This document shows positions 1 through 9,200 of a DNA stretch of 39,798 nucleotides, piece after piece. The stretch's first letter is position 1, and every line of letters begins with the position of its first letter. Made by a program: the position numbers and the translations under genes. The notes beneath the pieces are model-generated. The model saw only the letters and a list, made by a program, of their open reading frames with translations. It was not told where the DNA came from and ran no database searches. Source of the stretch: JAZDKP01 sp043802925 (GTDB lineage Bacteria; Fibrobacterota; OXYB2-FULL-49-7; JAEUSG01); NCBI GenBank assembly GCA_043802925.1, contig JAZDKP010000202.1, positions 1 to 39,798 on the forward strand. Direction: 5' to 3'.

Positions 1-559
1 ATTTGCTCGTGATTTTGTAATGGCCGTCTTTACTCTTCTCGATCAGTCCAAGTCGTTCCAGGAGCTGAACCGACTTTTTGGCCTGTTGTGGAGTAATGGA
101 AGGATAAACCATTCGAGCCAGCCATTTATAATCGTTTTTAAAAGGAAAAAGGTCGATTAAGGAACGGATCGTTACGTTGTACCACTTTGAATAATAATCA
201 AACTGGTCTTGCCGTATTTTCTTTGCACAGATTGCTTCGTTGTCACGGGGTTGAATAGCGTTAAGCTGTTCAAAGAAGAAGGAGCGTTCCTTAAAATTAG
301 ATGCCTGATTAAAATAAACCAGCTTCTCAAAAAAAGAGGATTCAAGCCGGTTCAGCCCCATGGCCTCACAGATTTGCACGATAGAAGAGCTGGAAAGGTT
401 CTTTTTGCCCTGAATGACGTTAAAGACAAATGACTTACTTGCAAAACCGGCTTTTTTTGAAAAGTTCTGATATGAAAAGGAAGGAGTCTCAGTCTTCTTT
501 TCCTGGTAATAGTCCGCCAGAAGCTTCCTGTAGTCGTTGTAGGTGAAGATATTGGGCAT
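1..559 (-). CDS. TIGR02147 family protein (Fibrobacter-type regulator-like), truncated by window edge
   Basis: Reading leftward from the ATG at 557-559 gives an uninterrupted 186-codon frame that runs off the left edge, so the C-terminus is missing. The protein begins MPNIFTYNDYRKLLADYYQ. It continues with a helix-turn-helix-like segment (residues about 30-75, including FSKKAGFASKSF and IQGKKNLSSSSIVQICEAMG) and a segment with FFEKLVYFNQA. This order matches my knowledge of the TIGR02147 family, first defined as a large paralogous family in Fibrobacter succinogenes, usually about 270 aa and thought to be a DNA-binding regulator. The start is supported by purine-rich AGGAAAG a few bases upstream and a plausible promoter at 593-621. 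No target can be read from the sequence. Its neighbour upstream is the tRNA-Gly integration scar. Family assignment is confident, function is not. Confidence 0.8.
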   Translation of the reverse strand, partial: MPNIFTYNDYRKLLADYYQEKKTETPSFSYQNFSKKAGFASKSFVFNVIQGKKNLSSSSIVQICEAMGLNRLESSFFEKLVYFNQASNFKERSFFFEQLNAIQPRDNEAICAKKIRQDQFDYYSKWYNVTIRSLIDLFPFKNDYKWLARMVYPSITPQQAKKSVQLLERLGLIEKSKDGHYKITSK

Positions 560-592
560 AATCTTTCCTTTTCCTTTAAAGATACCTCTTTT

Positions 593-621
593 TTTATAAT
601 AAAGCTATAACATAAAAACAA
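593..621 (-). promoter_or_regulatory. Putative sigma70-type promoter of the TIGR02147-like gene
   Basis: On the minus strand TTGTTT (616-621) is separated by 17 bp from TATAAA (593-598), about 34 bp upstream of the ATG at 559. Spacing is canonical and the surroundings are AT-rich. It was identified by eye only. Confidence 0.4.
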
Positions 622-667
622 AAGGTGTTCCATTGGAGAACGATGAAGTCTCGGTCAACCCCAAAAC

Positions 668-753
668 AAGAATCCCCTGTAACCGTTTGATTACAGGGGA
701 TTTATTTTAAGCGAGAGACGGGACTTGAACCCGCGACAGCCACCTTGGGAAGG
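668..753. repeat. attachment-site-like direct repeat, left copy (partial tRNA-Gly)
   Basis: 86 bp identical to 1702-1787. It carries a tRNA-Gly 3' half on the minus strand (T-arm, acceptor 3' strand and the anticodon-loop side) without any D-arm, so it cannot make a tRNA. Identity ends at 753, inside the anticodon stem, the usual crossover region for tRNA-targeting integrases. Confidence 0.8.
671..702 (-). terminator. Duplicated intrinsic terminator hairpin (left repeat copy)
   Basis: Perfect 12-bp stem (671-682 with 691-702) and an 8-nt loop, followed on the minus strand by CTTGTTTT. It is the copy of the tRNA-Gly terminator carried within the direct repeat. It now lies between the element and the TIGR02147-like gene, where it could insulate that gene from read-through. 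Confidence 0.65.
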
Positions 754-847
754 GGTTTAAGCCCTTTTTCGCCTGTTGTCATCCCAGCACATTCATTAGC
801 ATAACCTGACATACTTCAGTGAGTTAGTCGCTATTGAGTCTTGTTTC

Positions 848-879
848 AATTGTCACCCGTTTTCACCAATTATCACCCC
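848..879. repeat. Imperfect direct repeat CAATTGTCACCC / CAATTATCACCCC
   Basis: Two near-identical 12-13-mers at 848-859 and 867-879, starts 19 bp apart, lie about 100 bp inside the left end of the element. Short direct repeats close to an attachment core resemble integrase arm-type sites. No integrase is present to test this, so the role is speculative. Confidence 0.35.
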
Positions 880-890
880 AAATCATCAAC

Positions 891-924
891 TTGTGGAGCC
901 TTTTGTGGAGCCTTTTGTGGAGCC
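891..924. repeat. Three tandem TTGTGGAGCC units, 12-bp period
   Basis: TTGTGGAGCC occurs at 891-900, 903-912 and 915-924. The same decamer occurs three times after the restriction-type gene (1640-1671). A period close to one helical turn suggests iterated protein-binding sites on one DNA face, but no binding protein is identifiable. Confidence 0.6.
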
Positions 925-1134
925 TTGGCAATTCCTTTTTGTAAATACATTTAAAATGGCAATGGATGACAATTCACTGAAAAAAAATCCTCCGGAGGTT
1001 AACCCATTATCCCGCCCAGCCGCCCTATTTTTGGCTTTTCTGTCAATAAATTGGCTTGAATGGGTCTGCCCTATAAATTATGTTTTCCGCATAACATTTC
1101 ATTCCCCAACACCAGGTTACAAGGACAACCCAGT

Positions 1135-1638
1135 ATGCCCGCTCCTGCCGCAATTCTTGACCTTGTAAAACGGTTCGAACAGAATAAAGAAAGCTATCTG
1201 GCTTCCACCTATAACGAAACACAGCTTCGGCAGGAATTCGTTAACCCGTTTTTCGAAGCATTGGGCTGGGATATCTACAATAAACAAGGGACTGCGGAAG
1301 CGTACAAAGACGTTATTCACGAAGACGCTATCAAGGTTGGCTCCGCGACAAAGGCCCCTGACTACTGCTTCAGAATAGGCAGGGAACGCAAATTCTTCGT
1401 AGAAACAAAAAAGCCGTCAGTAAACATCAAGGATGATTTTAGTCCTGCTTTTCAGCTTCGCCGTTATGCTTGGTCTGCCAAATTGCCCTTGAGCATCCTT
1501 ACGGATTTTCAAGAGTTGGCAATTTATGATTGCCGCTTTGTGTTGGCGGAAAGGTACCTTCCAATAGTCGACGAAGACTTAAAAAAAGCCGTGGCGAAAA
1601 TAGACGTTCCCATCGACCCCCTTGCACTATCGGCCTAA
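1135..1638 (+). pseudogene. Truncated restriction endonuclease N-terminal (HsdR_N/type IIG-like) domain protein
   Basis: 167 aa from an ATG preceded by AAGGA with 9-bp spacing. Residues 1-142 match the N-terminal nuclease domain of large type I R-subunit/type IIG restriction-modification proteins. Recognisable segments are YNETQLRQEFVNPFFEALGW, AYKDVIHEDAIKV and the PD-(D/E)XK signature (PDYCF then FFVETKK), which keeps the catalytic D, E and K. Full-length relatives run to roughly 1,000 aa with a methyltransferase and target-recognition region. Here the family similarity ends after IYDCR and about 30 unrelated-looking residues lead to a stop. It lies alone inside the tRNA-Gly element, flanked by TTGTGGAGCC arrays. 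It is probably a remnant left by deletion. A free-standing small nuclease is possible because the active-site motif is intact. An earlier in-frame ATG at 1060 lacks a comparable ribosome site. Confidence 0.7.
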
Positions 1639-1639
1639 C

Positions 1640-1671
1640 TTGTGGAGCCTTTGTGGAGCCTTTGTGGAGCC
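1640..1671. repeat. Three tandem TTGTGGAGCC units, 11-bp period
   Basis: TTGTGGAGCC occurs at 1640-1649, 1651-1660 and 1662-1671, starting about 2 bp after the stop codon of the restriction-type gene. It is in the same orientation as the upstream array at 891-924, so the two arrays form direct repeats around the cargo. Confidence 0.6.
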
Positions 1672-1701
1672 TTGCTTGCTTTCGCGATAGGCCCTAAAAA
1701 T

Positions 1702-1787
1702 AAGAATCCCCTGTAACCGTTTGATTACAGGGGATTTATTTTAAGCGAGAGACGGGACTTGAACCCGCGACAGCCACCTTGGGAAGG
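1702..1787. repeat. attachment-site-like direct repeat, right copy (within intact tRNA-Gly)
   Basis: 86 bp identical to 668-753. This copy covers the terminator and the 3' half of the intact tRNA-Gly. The tRNA 5' half (1788-1815) is present only here. Confidence 0.8.
1705..1736 (-). terminator. Intrinsic terminator of tRNA-Gly
   Basis: Perfect 12-bp stem (1705-1716 with 1725-1736) with an 8-nt loop, followed on the minus strand by CTTATTTTTA. It sits 7 bp beyond the tRNA 3' end. Confidence 0.75.
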
Positions 1788-1815
1788 TGGAACTCTACCA
1801 CTGAGTTACTCTCGC
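1744..1815 (-). tRNA. tRNA-Gly (anticodon CCC)
   Basis: On the minus strand the 72-nt sequence folds as a complete cloverleaf. It has acceptor GCGAGAG/CTCTCGC, D-stem ACTC/GAGT, anticodon stem CCACC/GGTGG with loop TTCCCAA (anticodon CCC, reading GGG), T-stem GCGGG/CCCGT with loop TTCAAGT, and discriminator U as usual for bacterial tRNA-Gly. CCA is not encoded. A near-consensus promoter lies directly upstream and an intrinsic terminator downstream, so this is a single-gene transcript. It is the target of the integration event that left the partial copy at 668-753. Confidence 0.93.
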
Positions 1816-1824
1816 AACCTTCAA

Positions 1825-1853
1825 AATATAATTCATTCCCATGGTGCGGTCAA
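1825..1853 (-). promoter_or_regulatory. Promoter of tRNA-Gly
   Basis: Minus-strand TTGACC (1848-1853), 17-bp spacer, TATATT (1825-1830). The predicted start would fall only a few bases before the tRNA 5' end at 1815, which is normal for bacterial tRNA genes. Confidence 0.7.
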
Positions 1854-1895
1854 ACATGCGTCTTATGCATTTATTATTTTATTCTTAACACCGCT

Positions 1896-3137
1896 ATGTC
1901 CCAAGAACCCGCCATCCCGCCCGAGGCCTCCGGGCTCCGCCACATGCTCCGCACCTTCCGGTACAGGAACTACCGGCTCTTTTTCGCGGGGCAGGGCACC
2001 TCGCTCATCGGCACCTGGATGCAGCGCGTTGCCACAGGCTGGCTTGCCTACCGGCTGACAAATTCCATGTTCATACTCGGGCTGGTGGGCTTTCTCACCC
2101 AGTTCCCCACGCTGCTGCTGGCGCCTCTCGGCGGCCTCCTGGCCGACCGGGTTAACAAGCGCCGCCTCCTGATTCTGTTGCAGTCACTTTCCATGGCGCA
2201 GGCCATGGTCCTGGCGCTCCTGGTCGTCTTCGGGCATGTGCAGGTCTGGCACATTCTTGTGCTCACGGCCTGCCTTGGCGCCATCAATGCCTTTGATGTG
2301 CCTGTGCGCCAGTCTTTTATCGTGGAAATGGTTGAAAAGCGTGAAGACCTCGGCAACGCCATTGCCCTCAACTCCGCCATGTTCAACAGCGCGCGGCTCA
2401 TCGGCCCTTCGGTGGCAGGGCTCCTCATCGCCACCCTGGGCGAAGGTGCCTGCTTTTTGCTGAACGGTCTCAGTTATTCGGTCATCATCATCGCCCTGCT
2501 GCGGATGCGCCTCCCGGAGCGGCCGCGTGAAAAGGCACGTCACCAGACCGCGCTCCAGGGCATGAAGGAAGGCTTTGCCTACGCCTGGGGTTCCCCTGTC
2601 ATCCGGTACCTGCTGCTTTTCCTTGCGCTTGTGAGCCTCCTCGGACTGCCCTACGCGGTGCTGGCCCCGGTTTATGCCCGCGACATCCTCCATGGCGGGC
2701 CTCGCACGCTGGGGTTCATCATGTCCGCCGTGGGAGTGGGGGCGCTTGGCGGGGCATTGTTCCTCGCCTCCCGCAAAAACGTTTCCGGACTCCGCCGGAT
2801 CATTCCGCTCGCGGCCGCGGTGTTCGGGCTGGGCCTGGCCGCGTTCGCCTATTGCCGGATTCTGCCCCTCTCGCTTTTCTTCATTATGGCCGCGGGCTTT
2901 GGCATGACCGTTCACATGGCTTCCACCAACACGCTCCTGCAGACGCTTACCGCGGACGACAAACGGGGGCGCGTAATGAGCCTTTACAGCATGGCCTTTA
3001 TGGGCACCGCGCCCTTCGGGAGCCTGCTTGCGGGCTGGGCCGCAGCGCGGGTTGGCGCGCCGCTGACACTGTTAACGGGAGGCGTGGTGTGCCTGGCCGG
3101 GGCGGTCGTATTCGGCCGGGCCCTGCGGAGGGCATAA
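1896..3137 (+). CDS. MFS transporter, EntS/DHA3-like drug or siderophore exporter family
   Basis: 413 aa integral inner-membrane protein with alternating hydrophobic segments across the whole length, as expected for a 12-helix major facilitator. The cytoplasmic loop motif between helices 2 and 3 is visible (GGLLADRVNKRR, residues 79-90). The N-terminal LRTFRYRNYRLFFAGQGTSLIGTW and the mid-region VRQSFIVEMV and NSAMFNSARLIGPSVAG are typical of the MFS_3 group that includes the enterobactin exporter EntS. The frame is open upstream into the tRNA gene. ATG 1896 is chosen because MSQEP begins just before the conserved start of the family and earlier codons fall in the tRNA. No strong Shine-Dalgarno is seen. 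Substrate cannot be inferred from sequence. It converges with the giant vWA gene, separated by 63 bp holding a terminator hairpin. Confidence 0.85.
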   Translation: MSQEPAIPPEASGLRHMLRTFRYRNYRLFFAGQGTSLIGTWMQRVATGWLAYRLTNSMFILGLVGFLTQFPTLLLAPLGGLLADRVNKRRLLILLQSLSMAQAMVLALLVVFGHVQVWHILVLTACLGAINAFDVPVRQSFIVEMVEKREDLGNAIALNSAMFNSARLIGPSVAGLLIATLGEGACFLLNGLSYSVIIIALLRMRLPERPREKARHQTALQGMKEGFAYAWGSPVIRYLLLFLALVSLLGLPYAVLAPVYARDILHGGPRTLGFIMSAVGVGALGGALFLASRKNVSGLRRIIPLAAAVFGLGLAAFAYCRILPLSLFFIMAAGFGMTVHMASTNTLLQTLTADDKRGRVMSLYSMAFMGTAPFGSLLAGWAAARVGAPLTLLTGGVVCLAGAVVFGRALRRA

Positions 3138-3171
3138 AGAAAAGGCCGTTCCCTGCATGGCGGGAACGGCC
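3137..3171 (-). terminator. Intrinsic terminator of the vWA giant gene
   Basis: Perfect 10-bp GC-rich stem (3144-3153 with 3162-3171), 8-nt loop. On the minus strand it is followed by TTTTCTTTA, giving a good terminator for the leftward gene ending at 3201. In the rightward direction there is no T-run, so it may only partly stop the MFS transcript. Confidence 0.7.
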
Positions 3172-3200
3172 CCTTGAAGCGGGTCTCTCTTTGCAAGACC

Positions 3201-6200
3201 TTAGAACGACTGCGGTTTGTTCCCGCTTGTCACAATCAGCTTGCGCGAAACCTCGGTGTTGGTGCCGCCCGTGCGGATGTACTGTTGCACGAGGTAGCCG
3301 CCGGGCGCGACCAAGCGTCCCTTGGAGTTGAGGCAGTTCCACGCTGGCACGGGAATGTCCCGTGTTTCCATTCCCGCAAGGTTGGCCGCGCTCTTTTCGT
3401 ACAGGTAGTCGTACCCGAGCGTGAGGGTTGGCGGATAGATGGGCCGCAGCGTGTCCGGGTCGTGGGTGCCTGTGCGGTGCTCTGAGATGGTGTAGTACCG
3501 CTTGATATCGTTTAATGTCATGCCGCTGAAATTGGTGTCAATGACCGTCAGGTTCTGATAGCCGGTGTCCGCCGCGCTGTTCTTGTACTTCCGGATATCG
3601 TCCACGGTAAAGCTTGCCTTCAGCGACTTGTTGGTCGCGGGTGTGGCCACGAGGTTGCCGAGCAGGTCAAAGATGGTGACTTCGGTGACGATGAAGGGCA
3701 CCGCAGGGTTGAAGTCGCAGAGCACGAAACGGTTGCCGCCGATGAACACGCTGTCGTTGAGCACCGTGTTGCGCTCCTTGCTGTCCATCAGCCACGACAG
3801 GTTGACCGTAAAGCCGAAGTAGGGGAAGTCGGGCTTGGGCTTGCTGGTGGAACCGTCCGTGGATGGTGACCAGGAGAACTGCGCGGATTCGTACCGCGAG
3901 ACCACGGTGTTGCCCGACACATCGCAGATGTGGACCGCAACGGAGTTGTCGTTGGTGAGCACCAGCGGCCGGTTGGCGGCGCCGCACGCCTTGTTCCCGG
4001 CCATGTCCGTGAACTCGAGGTTGAAGGGGTCCACGGAAAAGCGCAGCAGCGAGACGTTGGGCCGGAAGGTGTTCTGCGTGTTGGAATTGAGCATGAGCCA
4101 GCAGGTCATCATCTTGGTGGGCTCATTGGCGTAGTTCCAGGCGGGCATGGGGTCAAAAACGCGGTCGATACGCTCGCCTTTGCTGATGGCGTCCGCCATG
4201 AACAGGCTGTCGGCATGGCCGTTGTTTTCCAGCGTCAGCCCCTTGAGGAGCTTGAAATCAGAGAAAAGGCCGGCCGGGAAGGCCACGGGTTCGCTAAACG
4301 AAATGAGCACCGTGTTGTTCGGGTTGTTCGGGTTGCAGGCGTTGTTCTGGAGCTGGAACTCGGCGATGACCGGCGCGGCCGAATCGTGGATTAGGGACAC
4401 GGGCAGAGTGTAGGTTGCGCTGCCGTCGCCCAGGAGCACGGGCCGCTGTTCGGCGAGGTTACGGTAGCGGATGGAGTCGTTGCTGAATGTGATGACGGGC
4501 AGAAGCCCGGTTTCGAACGGCGAATCTTTGCCGATATCCAGCGCGTGCGGTTTGAGCCAGAGGGCATAGCGCTTGTGGAACCCGGCCGGCGCTCCGGCCA
4601 GGGTGTCGAGGGGGACCAGCCGCTGGAGGGCGCGGCTGGAGTCCATCCAGACCACGCTGTCGGGACGGCCGTCCACGATGGTGTCAAATGCCACGCGCAG
4701 GATAATGTTTTCGGTCAGGTTGAACGAATCGGTGAACGTAAGCGTCAGGTAGTCGAGGTAACCGTCACGGTAGGGCTTGTAGCCCGCGGCATTGAGCGCG
4801 TTGAGGTATTTTTGGTTGTGCGAGGCAGTGCTGGTGTCGCGGGCCACCACGGTATCCGGCTCAAGGCCCAGTACGGTGCGGAGCTTGGCTTCGATGTCAA
4901 CGCGGTTGGCGGTGTCGGCCACCCATTCGTAGGTGGCCAGCCGCACAAAGCGCGTCAGCGGGATGATGACGATGCCGAAACCGTACCGGAGGGTGTCGCC
5001 GGGTGCGGGGTAGGAAATGACAATGGTGCCGAGTCCGCCCTTTTCGTTGCCCGCGGCGCTGTAGCCGATTTTATTGCCGCCGACGTGCGAAAAACGGGCG
5101 GTATCCAGGACCCCGCCCTGTGCGGCAATCCGTATCGCGTTGTAGAAGAGGTTGTCGGATGGGATGAGGTTGCCGAAGCGGTCGTACATTTCAACGCGGT
5201 AGTAAATGCCGGTGAGTGTGATGTCTCCGAACGTGGAGAGGGTGTCGAGGACGGCCGGGGTGTTGTCTTTGTCGCGCAGCACCACGATGGAATCGGGTTC
5301 CGCGGTGGCCACGTTGAGGGTGATGGTTTTGGAGAAGGTGGTGTCCCGGCCGTTGATGGGGTAGGTGATGTCGATGGTAATCTGGTTGAGGCCCGCGGTG
5401 TAGTTCACCAGCCGGTGCACGGCCACGCCGTTGCTGTCAAAGTCGGTGTTGAGGTCGCGGGAACCATTGACAATCCAGCTGGTATAGCCGTTACCGATGT
5501 ACAGGGTCTGGCCGTTGGTTGTGATGCGGAACCCGTCGGGCAGGCGCGCGGGGTGGGTCACGATGTTCCCGTCTTTGTCGAACATGATGATGGAGAAGGG
5601 GAAGGTGTCGCCCGCGATGACCGAGGTGGTGCCGTATACAAGAACCACGGAATCGACCCAGGGCAGGTCCACGGTGAAAAAAATCGTGTCGTACAGGACG
5701 CGGGAGCCTGTGTTAATCCAGGCCACCAGCGTGTCGCGCGCCAGCGAGGACACGGGCGCGAGCGTCACGTTCTGGCTGCGCGGGAAGCTGGAGTCGGCCA
5801 CGCAGGCCGCATTGGTCACGCGCCAGTTGATGGACTGCGACATCCAGCCGGAGTCGGAATCGCGCTGCATCTGGGCCTTGAGCGTGACGGTGTCCTGGAG
5901 CGCGGTCAGGAAGAGCACCTGTGTTTTGGGAATGTCCTCGCTGACGGCGTAGGTGTGGCTGCCCGTGTCGCGGACCGGGGACCTGGAAACGTCCGCGAGG
6001 ATGCGCAGGTCGATAAAGTCGTACTGCACCACCACAACCTTGACCGTGTCCCGTTGGACGTCGGGGGTGGCCACCCCCGCAATGACCACGTTGCGGTCAA
6101 GTCGTGCGATGAAGTCGAACTCGAGCGTGGCGCCGGGTTTGCTCTTGTTGTAGAGCGCGCCCTGGCTTACGGAGGCCGTGGGAATGTCGAAATAGGTGAT

Positions 6201-9200
6201 GTAGCCGTCCGGCTTCATGGACCACTTGAGGGGCTCGTTTGAAATGAAGTTGTTGAACTCGTCGCGTACGACCGCGTAGACCGTGTCGCGCATTTTGCTG
6301 GGCCCGAAGGTGATGGGGTCCATGACGTCATTGGGCGTGCGGCCGCCCACCACGCCGGGCGCGCTTTCGATGCGCATCATTCGCGCGCGGCCAAAGGTCC
6401 AGTTGATGTAAAAGGACTTGATGAAGAGCGTGTCGCCGTTGTTGCCTTTGTAAATGACCTCCAGTGTGTCGATGCCGGGGGTGTTGCGGGTGTGCGTGAA
6501 GGTGGGCCCCCAGCTTTCGGCGCCGTTGTAGTACCAGAAGGTTTGCGCATTGCTGCCCGGCGCGCTGCCCGCGCCCAGGAACTTCTCCCCGAACGCCTTG
6601 AAGTCGAACAGCAGGGACGTAAGCGCGAGGCTGTCGCCCGCATAGGCCGAATCGGGCGACCAACTGCGGTACCCGTCGTAGAGCCCGTCCTTGTCCGCGG
6701 CGTTGCGGTAGGCCGAATCGGGTAGGATAATCATGGCCCGGGCCGTATCGTAGTCCGTGATGTCGCGGATGATGAGTTTGAGCGAGTCCTTGAGCGTGTC
6801 GCCGAGGACCGCATTGTAATACCGGATTTTTATGGTTCCGCTGTCGCTCTGGTTATAGCCCGAATGGGGCATGTCCGCGAACTGGAGAAGTTTGCTCTGC
6901 TGGGGGGCAAGCAGGCGCGCGGCCATGGAGTCGCGCCAGAGGGGCTTGGTGAACCCGTAGGAGGTCCAGGAAACAACCAGCGAATTGTCCGTGCCGCAGG
7001 TCGAACGCCCGAGGGCTGACAGCGTAATCGTGGTGTCGTGGTGCGTGGTGTCAATGATCACAAGAAAGCGGTCGCTGCCCGGCTCAAGCCAGACGCGGCT
7101 GACATAGTCGCCCTGCACGTGGAAACGGACCGCGGCCGTGAGCGACGCGGTCGAACTTAGCGTAAACACCGCGCGCAGCGTGTCGAGCGCGGAGGCGGAC
7201 ATCGGGGCCACGGTGCCGCTGCTGGCCGCGCCGTTATAGGTCCATGAGACGGTTGTGTTCACCCATGATGCGGTGCTGTTGTCGTACACCTGCGCTTTGA
7301 AGCTTGCGGCGTCGTCGCAGGCGCGGAACACCAGCGTGTCGGCCGTGGTGAGCACGGCGTTGTTGCCGGCAATGCGCGGTCCGAGTGTTGTGGCCAGGGA
7401 ATCCGGGTTGTTGTCGGTGAGTAGCCGGATATCGGTATAATCGAAGGAGCCCACGCGGACATAGATTGTATCGCGCAGCGGATAAGAGGGCGAGGTGCGT
7501 CCGCCGAGGTAGGTGCTGGCCGGCAGCGTGGCGATGAGCTGGTAAACCGTGGCCGCGGCCGGGACCCCCTTTTTTACAATGGTTCCCTGGTGGGTGATGA
7601 CGGCCGGCAGCGAGAGATAGGTGGAATCGCTCACGTCCCACAGTGTGACATCCGGGATGACCTGCGAGACCGGGTTGCCGTACGGGTCGAATATCATGGC
7701 GTAGACGGTGTCGCGGTTGAGGGCCATGGGCATGGAAAGCGTGTCGCCGCTGATGCGGTAGGTGGTGTCCTGCACGTTGGCCGAGGTGATGACCATGCGG
7801 GTCTCGCTGGTGGCGGTCTGCCAGTGGATGATGAGGGTCTGTGTGTCGCCGGGGAACATCAAGGGGTATTCCGCTTCGGAAAGCAGGCGCGTGGTTCCCG
7901 GGTACCGGACGATGATGGTGTCGCTGACATACGCGCGCGTGCCTGTGATGCGGTACGACAACCCCTGGGTGTCGAGGACCGTCCCGAGTGCGGTGCGGTG
8001 GACCTCAAACTTGGCGAGGTCGTTGCCGATGAGTTTGGGCGTGGGCCCCGGCAGTTTGGCATCAAACAACAGCGGGTAGAACGTGAGCGATTGCCCGGCT
8101 TCGAGCGTGAATTCCTTCCGCTCGCCGGTGTTGTTGATGAGGTCCTGGAAGGTCGGATACGCGTCGGGTCGGCCGCTGTAATTGCTGGTGTCGACCACGA
8201 AATACTTGAGCGTGTCGTAGTCCGTGGTGTCGTGCAGAATGAAGGTGATGTTGTCGGACTTGCTGCCGTACTGGATGTTGATGGTCCCGTTGAAGCTGTG
8301 GCTGCCGTTGGTCGTGGGCATGCGCGAAAGGTCGAGGGACAGGAGATTGGCTGTGGTGTCAAGCTGGTCCCTGAACCAGGGGGCCGTGGGCACGCTCGCG
8401 GAGTGCCAGAGCGCGGGTACGGTCGAGGCGGCGGTGCCTGGGCAGTTGTAGACCGCGTTGGCGAACAGCGGTATCCGGAGGGCGCGGAGCTGGTCGCGGT
8501 TGCCCCAGAGCTCGAGGGTGTGCAGGGGGGTGGGTGTGTTGACCGTGTCGAGGCTTAAGGATGTGAGGACCGGGTTGGCCACGAGAAAGCGCAGGGTGTC
8601 GCGCAGGGTGTCGCCCGCGGCCTTGACGTAGGCGGCAATGAGCCGGTTGAATACAATGGGGGCGAGGGGCGCCACAATGACGTCCGTGGAATAGAAGGGG
8701 AAGTCCCCCGACTGGAACAGGGATGCGTCGTCGACCGACCAGATCACGCTTACGGTGTCGTACAGCGTGCCATCGTGCAGCGCGCGCGCCTGGAAGTTTC
8801 CCTCCATGTCGCACGACAGGCGGATGACCGTGTCGCGCGGGATGAGGTCGCCCGCGTAATAGCCCTGGATGGGCTGGCCCGCGTAGATTTCGAGCTTGGT
8901 GTAGGTGTAATTGGCCACTGTTACCAGGACCGAATCGACCTGGCCCAGGATGCCGCTGTAATTGATGCCGTAGGCCTTGAGGTGGAAAACAAGCGGAAGG
9001 GCCGGCGTGGAATCGCGGTCAATGAAGCCGATGCTTGTTGTGTCGGTCGGGATGTTGATATAATCGAGCGCAGCGGAGGTGCTGGCAAGCCACCGGACGG
9101 AGGGGCTGTTGGCGCCGTTGTCCACGCAGTTGCCGTACTCGTCGCGGATGACCGCGTAGATGCCCCACACCGTGTCGGCCGTGTTGGGCACGACCACGGA

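Larger units (their letters stand above)
668..1787. mobile_element. Remnant integrated element at tRNA-Gly, bounded by 86-bp direct repeats
   Basis: The segments 668-753 and 1702-1787 are identical over 86 bp. Each holds the 3' half of tRNA-Gly (minus strand) plus its terminator hairpin. The tRNA continues intact only in the right copy; the left copy diverges immediately inside the anticodon stem. This is the classic footprint of integration by a tyrosine recombinase into a tRNA 3' half. The element's copy restores the tRNA and the displaced original 3' half marks the far end. The 948 bp between the repeats contain no integrase, only a truncated restriction-type gene (1135-1638) and short repeats. 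It is therefore probably a decayed or non-autonomous island. The repeats are seen directly; the mechanism is inferred. Confidence 0.75.

Noticed and set aside
711..753. Second tRNA-Gly gene
   Set aside because: Only the 3' half is present; D-arm and 5' acceptor strand are missing, so it is an attachment-site remnant.
754..890. Integrase gene remnant next to the left attachment repeat
   Set aside because: All three minus-strand frames are broken by stops within short distances; no recombinase motif could be read.
893..1168. 91-aa open frame beginning MEPFVEPFVEPWQ
   Set aside because: Its start is just the translated TTGTGGAGCC array, it overlaps the nuclease start in another frame and has no supported ribosome site.
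4545..6242. 565-codon open frame antisense to the vWA giant gene
   Set aside because: Low-complexity Val/Gly/Asp/His-rich translation with no family resemblance; a by-product of GC-rich codon use on the opposite strand.
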